From contig JAFABI010000086.1 of NCBI GenBank assembly GCA_023426125.1, positions 62,001 to 126,000 of the forward strand: a DNA stretch of 64,000 bases, read 5' to 3'. Below are positions 45,101 through 52,193 of this stretch, piece after piece. Source of the stretch: Bacillota bacterium (GTDB taxonomy: Bacteria > Bacillota > Clostridia > Acetivibrionales > DTU013). Both the position numbers and the translations under genes were made by a program. A model generated the notes under the pieces. It was not told where the DNA came from. It did no database searches and worked only from the letters and a program-made list of their open reading frames with translations. The first letter of the stretch is position 1, and each line of letters starts with the position of its first letter.

Positions 45101-45275
45101 TGGTGAAAATTGGGATACTGTCGCTACAGTAAACGGTCACACTGCAGGAGGGACATATGAGCATACATTCAGTGCAGAACTGTACCGATATGTGAGGGTA
45201 CAGGCAATAAAGCCTGATGCAGCCAATCAGCTTGGCGGACAAATGGCTATATCGGAACTTGAGGTATATTATTGA
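42114..45275 (+). CDS. Secreted GH141-like beta-helix protein with discoidin modules
   Basis: A 1053-residue protein with signal peptide (1-33, ending VNAAA), a right-handed parallel beta-helix region (about 37-600, beginning FYVSPTSGSDTNPGTETLPF) resembling GH141 and related pectin-acting proteins, a first jelly-roll module (about 600-740), a Thr-Pro linker, and two F5/8 type C (discoidin/CBM32-like) modules (about 757-900 and 915-1053). GH141 includes an alpha-L-fucosidase and a xylanase, so the bond cleaved is uncertain. The modules should bind wall polysaccharide. No dockerin or sortase signal was seen. Paralogue at 54211. Confidence 0.75.
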   Translation: MKRKFSVLMMMVLTLTSILTPGLLPITQVNAAAPQKTFYVSPTSGSDTNPGTETLPFYTLQKARDAVHAICGNMTGDIVVYLRGGTHTLADTLTFGQSDSGTNGYKVIYQNYPGETPVISGGQRVTGWTPQAGNIYKAHVGTSLNTRQLYVNGIRAIRARSVNGSGWEKSGAGFKCPAAVASWGNITDVEVVGRNMWKEFRGGIQSASGTFATMKQPFWTNANSHTDWPFPIQPDWIENAYELLDSEGEWYLNRTTGDLYYKPRAGEDMNTAEVIAPKLERLISGTSVKNVVFKGITFSYATWLRPNNAEGLADHQGVQTTIGQYTNFDDSREHWVQCDGNLEFTYSENLRFEGNTFKHLGGAGLSLNMGCKNNVVFNNIFEDISAHGIIIGYMHGYYADSANLVKNNLIDNNLISKTGQEYHAGMGIITYYTEHTVITHNELHDLPYTGISCGWGWGGHDPSVAKNNLIQNNLIYDIMKVLEDGGGIYTLSAQPGTAITGNVIHDDRNNFGAIYLDDLSRYITVQDNAVYSNVKNVLCKGSNHNFQYNYWVAAPNPEWWWQTDSTVANNSLIANAGQIPSSITGNAGRNGQETYINMNNNIASGATVTVSSALAGRGGNMAVDFITTGCVVAAVEGYGDWVSNETTNAWINLQWGSAKTINQIVLYDRSSETNQVTSGRLTFSDGSYIDVGPLDDRGKPVTVNFSSRTVTSARFTVTGVKTGTTKSGLAEIQVFEGTGTVTPTPTPTPTSTPTSTPGINLALNKTATAYYIDGSAATMHSGHEAGKAVDGNSGTWAQAMNQYVWIEQVDTGDSYNINRVKVTFRSDTFATDYDIKCSANGEDWDTVATVNGHTAGGTYEHIFNAEPYRYVRVQAIKPDAAGQPGAQMAISELEVYADGGATPTPTPTPTSTPSTNIALGKPASAYYIDGSTATMHTGFEANKAVDGNMETRAQAMLQYAWIAQVDLQDSYNIYKVKVTFASDAFATDYYIKCSANGENWDTVATVNGHTAGGTYEHTFSAELYRYVRVQAIKPDAANQLGGQMAISELEVYY

Positions 45276-47572
45276 ACAACGTCAGCAGTCCCCCTCCTCT
45301 TAGGTGGCGTGTTTCAGATTGAAAAAGAGCGTTAAGCTAAATTTGAAGTTTCATGTGTTTATTAAAAAGTTTGAAAAAGGGAAAGGGGTTATTTATGAAA
45401 AGGTATCTATGTGTGCTTGTTATAATATGCTTGGTTATGGGGCTGTGTATTTCTTATAATCCCATATCAGTGCACGCTACAACTGACCCTTGGAGTAGTC
45501 ATACTGAATTACTTACTGCTCCGGCTGTGGAATGGATCGATAGTGTCGGACCGGATTATGCATTATATTATAATAATGTACCGTATAATGGTACTATGAC
45601 GCGTGTTTTTGCATATTTTTCATTACCAGGCAATTATGTCCCCGGTACAGAAATTCCTGCAATGGTATTAGTGCATGGCGGGGAAGGGAAGGCTTTTCAA
45701 AATTGGACACAGCAGTGGGCAGGCTATGGTTATGCCGCTATTGCTTTTGATATGGCTGGAAATGGTTTGGTTCCTAACCCCAATAACCCATCACAATATA
45801 TATATGGTGATTTGTCTGACGGATATCCGTTTGACACAGACCCTTTAAGCTATACTGATTTTAATATTCCTGCGGACCAGGCCGGGCTGGAAAACTCATG
45901 GTATTTTAACGCTGTAGCAGCTACGATGCGGGCTATTTCCTTTTTGAGTTCGCGAAGTGAGGTGGATACTTCCCAAATAGGCATCTTTGGAATTTCCATG
46001 GGCGGTATTATAACTTCCATTGCCATGGGCGTTGATTCCCGGATTAAATTAGCTGTTCCGGTTTATGCCGCAGGCTGTATGGACGAAAATTCTGTTTTCG
46101 CACAATCTATAATAAATGCTACATTTAGCGATACTTATAAAAATTTAATCGACTCTAAAAATTATCTTCAGAATTTCAATTATCCATCCTTTTGGGTGAG
46201 CAATAATAATGATCCATATATTCCTATGGATATTTTCCAAAAATGTCGCTTACTGACCACAGGTGAAAATCGTGCCCGCATACAGGATAATTTTGATCAT
46301 GGATATCCTCCGGCGTGGGATTGTACGGATATCCGCAAGTTTGTTGACTCGTACTTCATGGGGGCTTCAGCTTATCCCAGGATAACCGGTTCGGGAGTCA
46401 CAGGCGGCACAATATGGGCGAATATGACAGCAGGGGAGGGGGTGACACTTGCCTCGGCAGAATTACTTTTCACTACTAAGCCGTCATGGATGAACCCTGC
46501 CGGAGGTGCAGATTTTACAGCGAGCCTCACGCCGCCGGTAATTGATTCGGCTACAGGACACGTTAGTGGCATTATTCCTGAAGGCGCTACTTGCTACTAT
46601 TTAAATCTGACAGACTCTCAAGGGCGGTTAATATCTACCGACTATTACACAATTCCGGCGGAACAGGGTACGAACCTGGCCTTGAATAAGCCAGCAAGCG
46701 CCTATTATATTAATGGCAGCCCGGCTACGATGCATACGGGTTTTGAGGCCAGCAAAGCAGTTGACGGAAACATGGGAACAAGAGCTCAGGCAATGCTCCA
46801 GTATGCATGGATTGAGCAGGTAGACCTGCAAGATTCATACAATATAAATAAGGTTAAGGTAACCTTCGCAAGTGATGCTTTTGCAACGGATTATTATATT
46901 AAATGCTCAGCAAACGGTAAAGATTGGGATACTGTCGCTACAGTAAACGGTCACACTGCAGGAGGGACATATGAGCATACATTCAATGCAGAACCGTACC
47001 GATATGTGAGGGTACAGGCAATAAAACCTGACGCTGCAGGCCAGCCAGGTGCACAAATGGCTATATCGGAACTTGGAGTCTATGCTGATGGCGGGGCTAC
47101 ACCGACGCCAACGCCAACGCCAACACCAACACCGTCACCGACGTCGACACCGAGTACAAACATAGCCTTGGGTAAACCGGCAAGCGCCTATTATATTGAT
47201 GGCAGTGCAGCTACGATGCATACGGGTCATGAGGCCAATAAAGCAGTTGACGGAAATATGGGAACAAGAGCTCAGGCAATGCTTCAATATGCATGGATTG
47301 AGCAGGTAGATCTGCAAGCTTCATACAATATAAACAAAGTTAAGGTAACCTTCGCAAGTGATGCTTTTGCAACGGATTATTATATTAAATGCTCAGCAAC
47401 CGGTGAAGATTGGGATACTGTCGCTACAGTAAACGGTCACACTGCAGGAGGGACATATGAGCATACATTCAGTGCAGAACCGTACCGATATGTGAGGGTA
47501 CAGGCAATAAAACCCGATGCTGCGGGCCAGGCAGGCGCTCAAATGGCTATATCGGAACTTGAGGTTTATTAT
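44385..47572 (+). repeat. Four near-identical F5/8C module repeats in two genes
   Basis: Copies lie at about 44385-44815 and 44853-45272 (beta-helix gene) and 46666-47095 and 47152-47572 (esterase gene). Long stretches around GGTAACCTTCGCAAGTGATG and GATACTGTCGCTACAGTAAA are the same or nearly so at DNA level. ACACCGACGCCAACGCC-type Thr-Pro linker microsatellites separate the modules. This points to recent duplication or gene conversion. Confidence 0.9.
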
Positions 47573-47575
47573 TGA
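45395..47575 (+). CDS. Secreted alpha/beta-hydrolase esterase with two discoidin modules
   Basis: The start at 45395 follows GGGAAAGGGG. The 726-residue product has a signal peptide (about 1-27), an alpha/beta-hydrolase domain (about 30-420) and two F5/8C modules (about 425-565 and 592-726) joined by a Thr-Pro linker. The nucleophile is Ser201 in FGISMGG; NNNDPYIPM and NFDHGYPP supply likely Asp and His. LVHGGEGKAFQNW forms the oxyanion region. It resembles the dienelactone-hydrolase/acetyl-xylan-esterase group, so it may remove acetyl or other esters from wall polysaccharide. The substrate is not proven. A cytosolic copy of the catalytic domain follows at 47704. Confidence 0.8.
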   Translation: MKRYLCVLVIICLVMGLCISYNPISVHATTDPWSSHTELLTAPAVEWIDSVGPDYALYYNNVPYNGTMTRVFAYFSLPGNYVPGTEIPAMVLVHGGEGKAFQNWTQQWAGYGYAAIAFDMAGNGLVPNPNNPSQYIYGDLSDGYPFDTDPLSYTDFNIPADQAGLENSWYFNAVAATMRAISFLSSRSEVDTSQIGIFGISMGGIITSIAMGVDSRIKLAVPVYAAGCMDENSVFAQSIINATFSDTYKNLIDSKNYLQNFNYPSFWVSNNNDPYIPMDIFQKCRLLTTGENRARIQDNFDHGYPPAWDCTDIRKFVDSYFMGASAYPRITGSGVTGGTIWANMTAGEGVTLASAELLFTTKPSWMNPAGGADFTASLTPPVIDSATGHVSGIIPEGATCYYLNLTDSQGRLISTDYYTIPAEQGTNLALNKPASAYYINGSPATMHTGFEASKAVDGNMGTRAQAMLQYAWIEQVDLQDSYNINKVKVTFASDAFATDYYIKCSANGKDWDTVATVNGHTAGGTYEHTFNAEPYRYVRVQAIKPDAAGQPGAQMAISELGVYADGGATPTPTPTPTPTPSPTSTPSTNIALGKPASAYYIDGSAATMHTGHEANKAVDGNMGTRAQAMLQYAWIEQVDLQASYNINKVKVTFASDAFATDYYIKCSATGEDWDTVATVNGHTAGGTYEHTFSAEPYRYVRVQAIKPDAAGQAGAQMAISELEVYY

Positions 47576-47632
47576 GGTTCCATGGCAGCCAATAGTAAAA
47601 ACAGGTGAAGATAAAACGTTAAAGATAAATGG

Positions 47633-47668
47633 AATTATCCCGGAATACTCAGCTATTCCGGGATAATT
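47633..47668 (+). terminator. Perfect hairpin between the two esterase genes
   Basis: AATTATCCCGGAATA and TATTCCGGGATAATT form a 15-bp stem with a 6-base CTCAGC loop, just before the ribosome binding site of the cytosolic esterase. No T-run follows, so it is more likely an attenuator, processing or stability element. Confidence 0.7.
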
Positions 47669-47703
47669 TCAAAACCAAATTTTATGAAGGAGCAGAACTT
47701 TTT

Positions 47704-48828
47704 ATGGCAATTGACCCATGGAGCAGTCATCCTGAATTACTTGCGGCCCCAGATGTACAATGGTTAGATGGTATCGGCCCGGATTATTCGTTAATATTTG
47801 AAAATGCACCGTATAACGGCAGCATGGCACGTGTTTTTGCATATTATTCAATACCGTGCAATTATTCGGGTAAAATTCCTGCAATGGTATTATTGCACGG
47901 TGGGGGCGGTGCCGCTTATCAAAGCTGGGCACGGCAGTGGGCAGGCTATGGATATGCCGCCATTGCCATAGATATGGCCGGACAGGGACCGGACGGCAGT
48001 TTGATGCCTGATGGCCGCCCACAGGATTATACGAATTATGACATTTCGCAGGATCAGCTGGAAAACTCATGGTGGTTTCATGCGGTTGCAGCCGCTATGC
48101 GGGCTATTACCTTTTTACAATCGCGAAGTGAGGTGGACAGCTCTAAAATCGGCATTTATGGAATTTCTATGGGTGGCATCATAAGCTCAATTACCATGGG
48201 AGTCGATGCTTGCCGAATTAAGCTGGGGGTTCCGGTTTATGCCTCCGGATATATGTTCGAAAATACATTTTTTACACGAAACAATTATATATTCAGCGAT
48301 ACCTACAAAAACAGGATAGACGCGTCAAACTATCTGCCAAATGTTAAATTTCCTACATTTTGGGTGAGTAATAACCTTGATGATTATATTCCACTGAGTA
48401 TTTTCCAAAAAAACCGCTTGAGGACAATCGGAGAAAATCGTGCCCGAATTGAAGATAATTTCGGACACTCACATGAAGTACCATGGGCCTGTGAAGATAT
48501 CCGCCGGTTTGTCGACTCATATTTCATGGGGGCTTCAGCTTATCCGAGGATTGCCTCTTCAGGAGTGTCAAACGGCTCAATATGGGCGTATATGGAAGGG
48601 CCTGCGCAACTCTCTTATAGTGAAATAGTTTACACTGTTGATCCGTTATGGATGTACAAAGGGACCGGCATAGATGGAGATGATATCTGGGTGGCAACTG
48701 CATCATCAGCAATTAATCCGGCTACTGGGTATGCCAGTGCCGTTATTCCTGAGAATAGTACAGGGTATTATCTGAACCTGAGAGATGCCATGGGACAGTT
48801 AATATCTACCGATTATTATACAATTTAG
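47704..48828 (+). CDS. Cytosolic alpha/beta-hydrolase esterase (paralogue of 45395)
   Basis: The start at 47704 follows AAGGAG (47687-47692); an in-frame ATG at 47629 would place the hairpin at 47633-47668 inside the coding region. The 374-residue product is collinear with the catalytic domain of the preceding secreted esterase (AIDPWSSHPELL, then LLHGGGGAAYQSWARQWAGY) but lacks signal peptide and discoidin modules. The nucleophile is Ser155 in YGISMGG; NNLDDYIPL and NFGHSHEVPW supply candidate Asp and His. It probably finishes de-esterification of imported fragments. The pair arose by duplication or domain gain. Confidence 0.85.
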   Translation: MAIDPWSSHPELLAAPDVQWLDGIGPDYSLIFENAPYNGSMARVFAYYSIPCNYSGKIPAMVLLHGGGGAAYQSWARQWAGYGYAAIAIDMAGQGPDGSLMPDGRPQDYTNYDISQDQLENSWWFHAVAAAMRAITFLQSRSEVDSSKIGIYGISMGGIISSITMGVDACRIKLGVPVYASGYMFENTFFTRNNYIFSDTYKNRIDASNYLPNVKFPTFWVSNNLDDYIPLSIFQKNRLRTIGENRARIEDNFGHSHEVPWACEDIRRFVDSYFMGASAYPRIASSGVSNGSIWAYMEGPAQLSYSEIVYTVDPLWMYKGTGIDGDDIWVATASSAINPATGYASAVIPENSTGYYLNLRDAMGQLISTDYYTI

Positions 48829-48890
48829 GGTCTATACCTGTATAAAGCTATAACAAGTTAAAAACCTAAGCAAATATTTATACTTTTAAT
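48829..48890 (+). repeat. Leader repeat, copy A
   Basis: GGTCTATACCTGTATAAAGC...ATACTTTTAAT is clearly related to copy B at 50040-50103. The block AGTTAAAAA-CC-AAG-AAATATT-ATACTTTTAAT is shared. It fills the gap between the cytosolic esterase and the phosphatase-like gene. Confidence 0.75.
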
Positions 48891-48894
48891 ATGG

Positions 48895-49947
48895 ATGTGG
48901 GGCTACATGCACATATATCTTCAAAAACCTTATAACTTCTCTGAGGTCAGCTTGCTTAAGCAGTGCCACCTTGATTACTGCTGCGGTAATAGGAATGCCG
49001 AGCGGATTGCAGCAACGGAACCAATACAGTGGAATAATCTGAAGGTCTGCGATGAGGACAGGAGCCTGCCCGAAGAAGTTGAATTTGAATGGAGCTGTAC
49101 ATCCGGCCAGGATGCCGTTAGTTTTAATCTCTACATTTCGGAATCCCCTGTATTTGAGGATGCAGTGATTCTAAGCAATTTATCAAAGAAAAAAATATCC
49201 GTACCCAACCTGCTGTTGGGGGTGAGGTATTACTGGAAGGTGATATCAAAGGAATCTGGCAGGATAAAGGGCGAATCAGATATCCGGAGCTTCGTAACCA
49301 GTGATGTTCCGCCGAGGTGGGTCAAGGTACCCGGAATAACAAATGCCCGGGATATCGGAGGCTGGAAAACAGCCGGTGGGAAGAAAGTAAAACAAGGCCT
49401 TGTATATAGAAGCTCCGAGATGAACAGCCACAAAACCATTGCAGATGAAGGCAAACGCATACTTCTGGATATGCTTCATATAAGAACCGATTTAGACCTG
49501 AGAGGTGCTGAGGAGGAAACTATCCCCGTACTGGACAGCCGGTCCGTAAATTGGATCAATATCCCCATAGCTCCCTATGAAAATATAACTGATGAGCAGT
49601 ATTGGGAAAATTACAGGATGCTTTTCAGAGTTTTTTCTGACACCGGGAATTATCCAATCCTGTTGCATTGCTGGGGAGGCGTGGATAGAGGAGGAACGGT
49701 CGTATTTCTGCTTAATGCTTTACTTGGAGTGAGGGAGCAGGACCTTATACTTGATTATGAACTATCCTCCTTTTCGATATGGGGGCCACGGTCAAGAGAA
49801 TCGAAGGAATTTAAGGGGTTGATGGCAGCACTTGATCGCTTTGGCGAACCCTGCGGCAGCATCAATGCAAAGGTTGAAAATTACCTTAAACACATAGGGG
49901 TAACGGAAGAGATGCTGTGTAAAATAAAATATTTGCTCACTGCCTGA
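48895..49947 (+). CDS. Tyrosine-phosphatase-like protein with N-terminal Ig/FN3-like domain
   Basis: The start is uncertain (48895, or ATG 48907); no good ribosome binding site is seen. The 350-residue product has an Ig/FN3-like domain (about 50-135, WSCTSGQDAVSFNLYISESP) and a Y_phosphatase3-type domain (about 140-350) with NARDIGGWKTAGG and the HCX5R motif as HCWGGVDRGG (Cys259, Arg265). Family members dephosphorylate phosphotyrosine or phosphoinositides/phospholipids. There is no signal peptide. Its place in a polysaccharide-use operon is unusual; it may act on a phosphorylated sugar or a regulator. Confidence 0.75.
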   Translation: MWGYMHIYLQKPYNFSEVSLLKQCHLDYCCGNRNAERIAATEPIQWNNLKVCDEDRSLPEEVEFEWSCTSGQDAVSFNLYISESPVFEDAVILSNLSKKKISVPNLLLGVRYYWKVISKESGRIKGESDIRSFVTSDVPPRWVKVPGITNARDIGGWKTAGGKKVKQGLVYRSSEMNSHKTIADEGKRILLDMLHIRTDLDLRGAEEETIPVLDSRSVNWINIPIAPYENITDEQYWENYRMLFRVFSDTGNYPILLHCWGGVDRGGTVVFLLNALLGVREQDLILDYELSSFSIWGPRSRESKEFKGLMAALDRFGEPCGSINAKVENYLKHIGVTEEMLCKIKYLLTA

Positions 49948-50039
49948 GGCAATATGGAGAGATTTTACAATAAGGGAATATTTGTTGGAATAGATAAATT
50001 GGAGGAAGATAGAAAGAGAATTTAAATTTTATTTATTTA

Positions 50040-50103
50040 GGCCCTATATCTGCATAATAGCTACAATAAGTTAAAAATCCAAGTAAATATTAATACTTTT
50101 AAT
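50040..50103 (+). repeat. Leader repeat, copy B
   Basis: GGCCCTATATCTGCATAATA...ATACTTTTAAT, homologous to copy A at 48829-48890. It lies upstream of the promoter for the LplB-type permease in a 237-base gap. Confidence 0.75.
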
Positions 50104-50115
50104 GAGATTGCTATG

Positions 50116-50144
50116 TTGTTTTCAACTATTGGGATTTATATAAT
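50116..50144 (+). promoter_or_regulatory. SigA-type promoter of the Lpl-type transporter operon
   Basis: TTGTTT (50116-50121), 17-base spacer, TATAAT (50139-50144), 40 bases before the first permease start. Confidence 0.65.
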
Positions 50145-50184
50145 GATACATGCAGATTCAATGCTTTAGAAAGGACAATGTATT

Positions 50185-51144
50185 ATGAAATTAGTATACT
50201 CAACACAGACCGGTCATGAAATCAAATCCTCAGATTCCAGTCTCATTAGAAGATTAATGAAATATAAATTCTCCTATCTGCTCATATCAGGGGCGCTTGT
50301 CTGGACGCTTATATTTTGTTATCTGCCCATGTTGGGGCTTGTCATGGCATTCCAGGAATTTAATATCTTTAAGGGTTTTACAGGTAGTGAATTTGTAGGG
50401 TTTGACAATTTCATAAAGATATTTACCCAACCGTTATTTTTAAGAGCAATCATCAACACCTTATTTTACAGTTCGGTCATACTTTTTGTGGGTTTCCCTT
50501 TCCCGATAATGCTGGCTTTGCTGTTTAACGAGCTCAAAAATGCAATATTCAAGAAAGTGGTCCAAACCATAAGCTATCTTCCCTATTTTCTTTCATGGAT
50601 ATCTGTGGTTGCGCTTTTTTATACGTTTTTTGAAATGCACGGTCCGTTTAATGATCTTAAGGCAACACTATTCGGCCAGGGCATTGAACGGACGAATATA
50701 TTAATGAATCCGGATAATTTTTTAGGTATATTATTCGGTTCGCATTTGTGGAAAAACCTGGGGTGGTCATCTGTAATATTCATAGCTGCTATTGCAGCTA
50801 TAGATCCACAGCTATATGAAGCTGCTACAGTAGATGGATGTGGACGGTTTAAGCAAACAATTCATATTACAATTCCCGGGATACTGCCGACGATCATGAT
50901 TATTTTCATACTTTCAACAGGAAATCTTGTTTCCTCAAATTTTGAACAGGTTTTTGGATTTCAGAATCTTTACACAATGGAACAGACGCAGGTTGTCAAT
51001 ACGCTGGTTTATAAAATCGGCATCCAGCAGGGGAATTATTCAATCGCTACTGCCTTTGGACTTGCACAAGGTATCGTGTCTTTTCTGATCGTATTTTTAG
51101 CCAATAAAATATCTAGAAGATTAAGTAGTATAGGCATCTGGTAA
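50185..51144 (+). CDS. Polysaccharide ABC transporter permease, LplB type
   Basis: The 319-residue product has six membrane segments, the LplB-family start (YLPMLGLVMAFQEFNIFKGF) and EAA loop EAATVDGCGRFKQTIHITIP. LplB-type permeases import oligosaccharides such as pectin, xylan or wall-derived chains in Firmicutes, paired with LplC-type permease and a large lipoprotein. The partner gene begins 9 bases later. No ATPase gene is linked. Confidence 0.92.
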   Translation: MKLVYSTQTGHEIKSSDSSLIRRLMKYKFSYLLISGALVWTLIFCYLPMLGLVMAFQEFNIFKGFTGSEFVGFDNFIKIFTQPLFLRAIINTLFYSSVILFVGFPFPIMLALLFNELKNAIFKKVVQTISYLPYFLSWISVVALFYTFFEMHGPFNDLKATLFGQGIERTNILMNPDNFLGILFGSHLWKNLGWSSVIFIAAIAAIDPQLYEAATVDGCGRFKQTIHITIPGILPTIMIIFILSTGNLVSSNFEQVFGFQNLYTMEQTQVVNTLVYKIGIQQGNYSIATAFGLAQGIVSFLIVFLANKISRRLSSIGIW

Positions 51145-51153
51145 GGAGTATCA

Positions 51154-52080
51154 ATGATGAAAACAAAAGAAATTACAAGAGTGAGAAAAAGTATAGGTGA
51201 GAAGGTATTTACAGTTTTTAATGTGTTAATCATGGTTATTTTGTGTGTAGTCACTTTGTATCCGTATATCAATCAGCTGGCTGTATCATTCAACGACGGG
51301 AAGGACACTCTTTTTGGAGGTATTACGATCTTTCCCAGGAAATTTACCTGGGTTAATTATATTACTGTATTTTCAAACTCAGGCTTTACAAATTCGTTGA
51401 TTATTTCAGTACTGAGAGTTGTTGTTGGAACGGCCCTTGGCCTTATACTGATTACGGGAGCAGCATATGCCGTTACAAAAAAAGACCTCCCGGGGAAAAA
51501 TATCGTAATATCCTTTCTGATTGTGCCTACTTTTATATCCAGCGGACTTATTCCTGTTTTAATCCTTTATAAATATCTGCACCTGATGAATAATTTTCTT
51601 GTCTATATTCTTCCGGCTGCATTTGGATTTTTTTACATGATAATCATAAGAACGTATATGCAGTCGATACCATCCAGTTTGCAGGAATCTGCCATAATAG
51701 ACGGGGCAAATGAAGTGCAGATATTATTGAAAATAATGCTTCCGCTTTCAATGCCTGTTATGGCTACGGTTGCGCTGTGGCTTGGGGTTTCCCATTGGAA
51801 CGACTGGGTTAGTCCGTTGTATTTTGTTACAAAGAAAAATCTATATCCCCTGCAGTATATTATGTATAAGGTTGTAAAAGAAGCCGAGCTTCTGAATGAG
51901 CTGGCAAGTATGAGTATCATGTCTTCAGAAAACAGCGGGAATATCAACGCTGTCAAAGTTACTCCCGAATCTGTTAAAGCGGCGACAATCATTGTAGCAA
52001 CACTGCCAATCGTCATGCTTTATCCATTTCTTCAAAAGTACTTTATTAAAGGTGTAATGATAGGAGCTATAAAAGAATAA
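51154..52080 (+). CDS. Polysaccharide ABC transporter permease, LplC/YtcP type
   Basis: The 308-residue product has six membrane segments, the typical LplC/YtcP N-terminal segment LYPYINQLAVSFNDG and EAA loop ESAIIDGANEVQILLKIMLPL. Start at 51154 or 51157, after AAGGAG. Second half of the permease pair; followed 113 bases later by the binding lipoprotein. Confidence 0.92.
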   Translation: MMKTKEITRVRKSIGEKVFTVFNVLIMVILCVVTLYPYINQLAVSFNDGKDTLFGGITIFPRKFTWVNYITVFSNSGFTNSLIISVLRVVVGTALGLILITGAAYAVTKKDLPGKNIVISFLIVPTFISSGLIPVLILYKYLHLMNNFLVYILPAAFGFFYMIIIRTYMQSIPSSLQESAIIDGANEVQILLKIMLPLSMPVMATVALWLGVSHWNDWVSPLYFVTKKNLYPLQYIMYKVVKEAELLNELASMSIMSSENSGNINAVKVTPESVKAATIIVATLPIVMLYPFLQKYFIKGVMIGAIKE

Positions 52081-52193
52081 ACGCGATGGGATAAAATCCT
52101 AGTTTGCATTCTATATAGCAGAATAATTTAAAACGGGATAAATCACCGGGAGTGTTTATCAAATACAAAACCATTCTACAAGGAGGAAGTAAG

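Noticed and set aside
47629..47703. Upstream in-frame ATG as start of the cytosolic esterase
   Set aside because: It would encode the hairpin at 47633-47668 and lacks a ribosome binding site; AAGGAG before 47704 is better placed.
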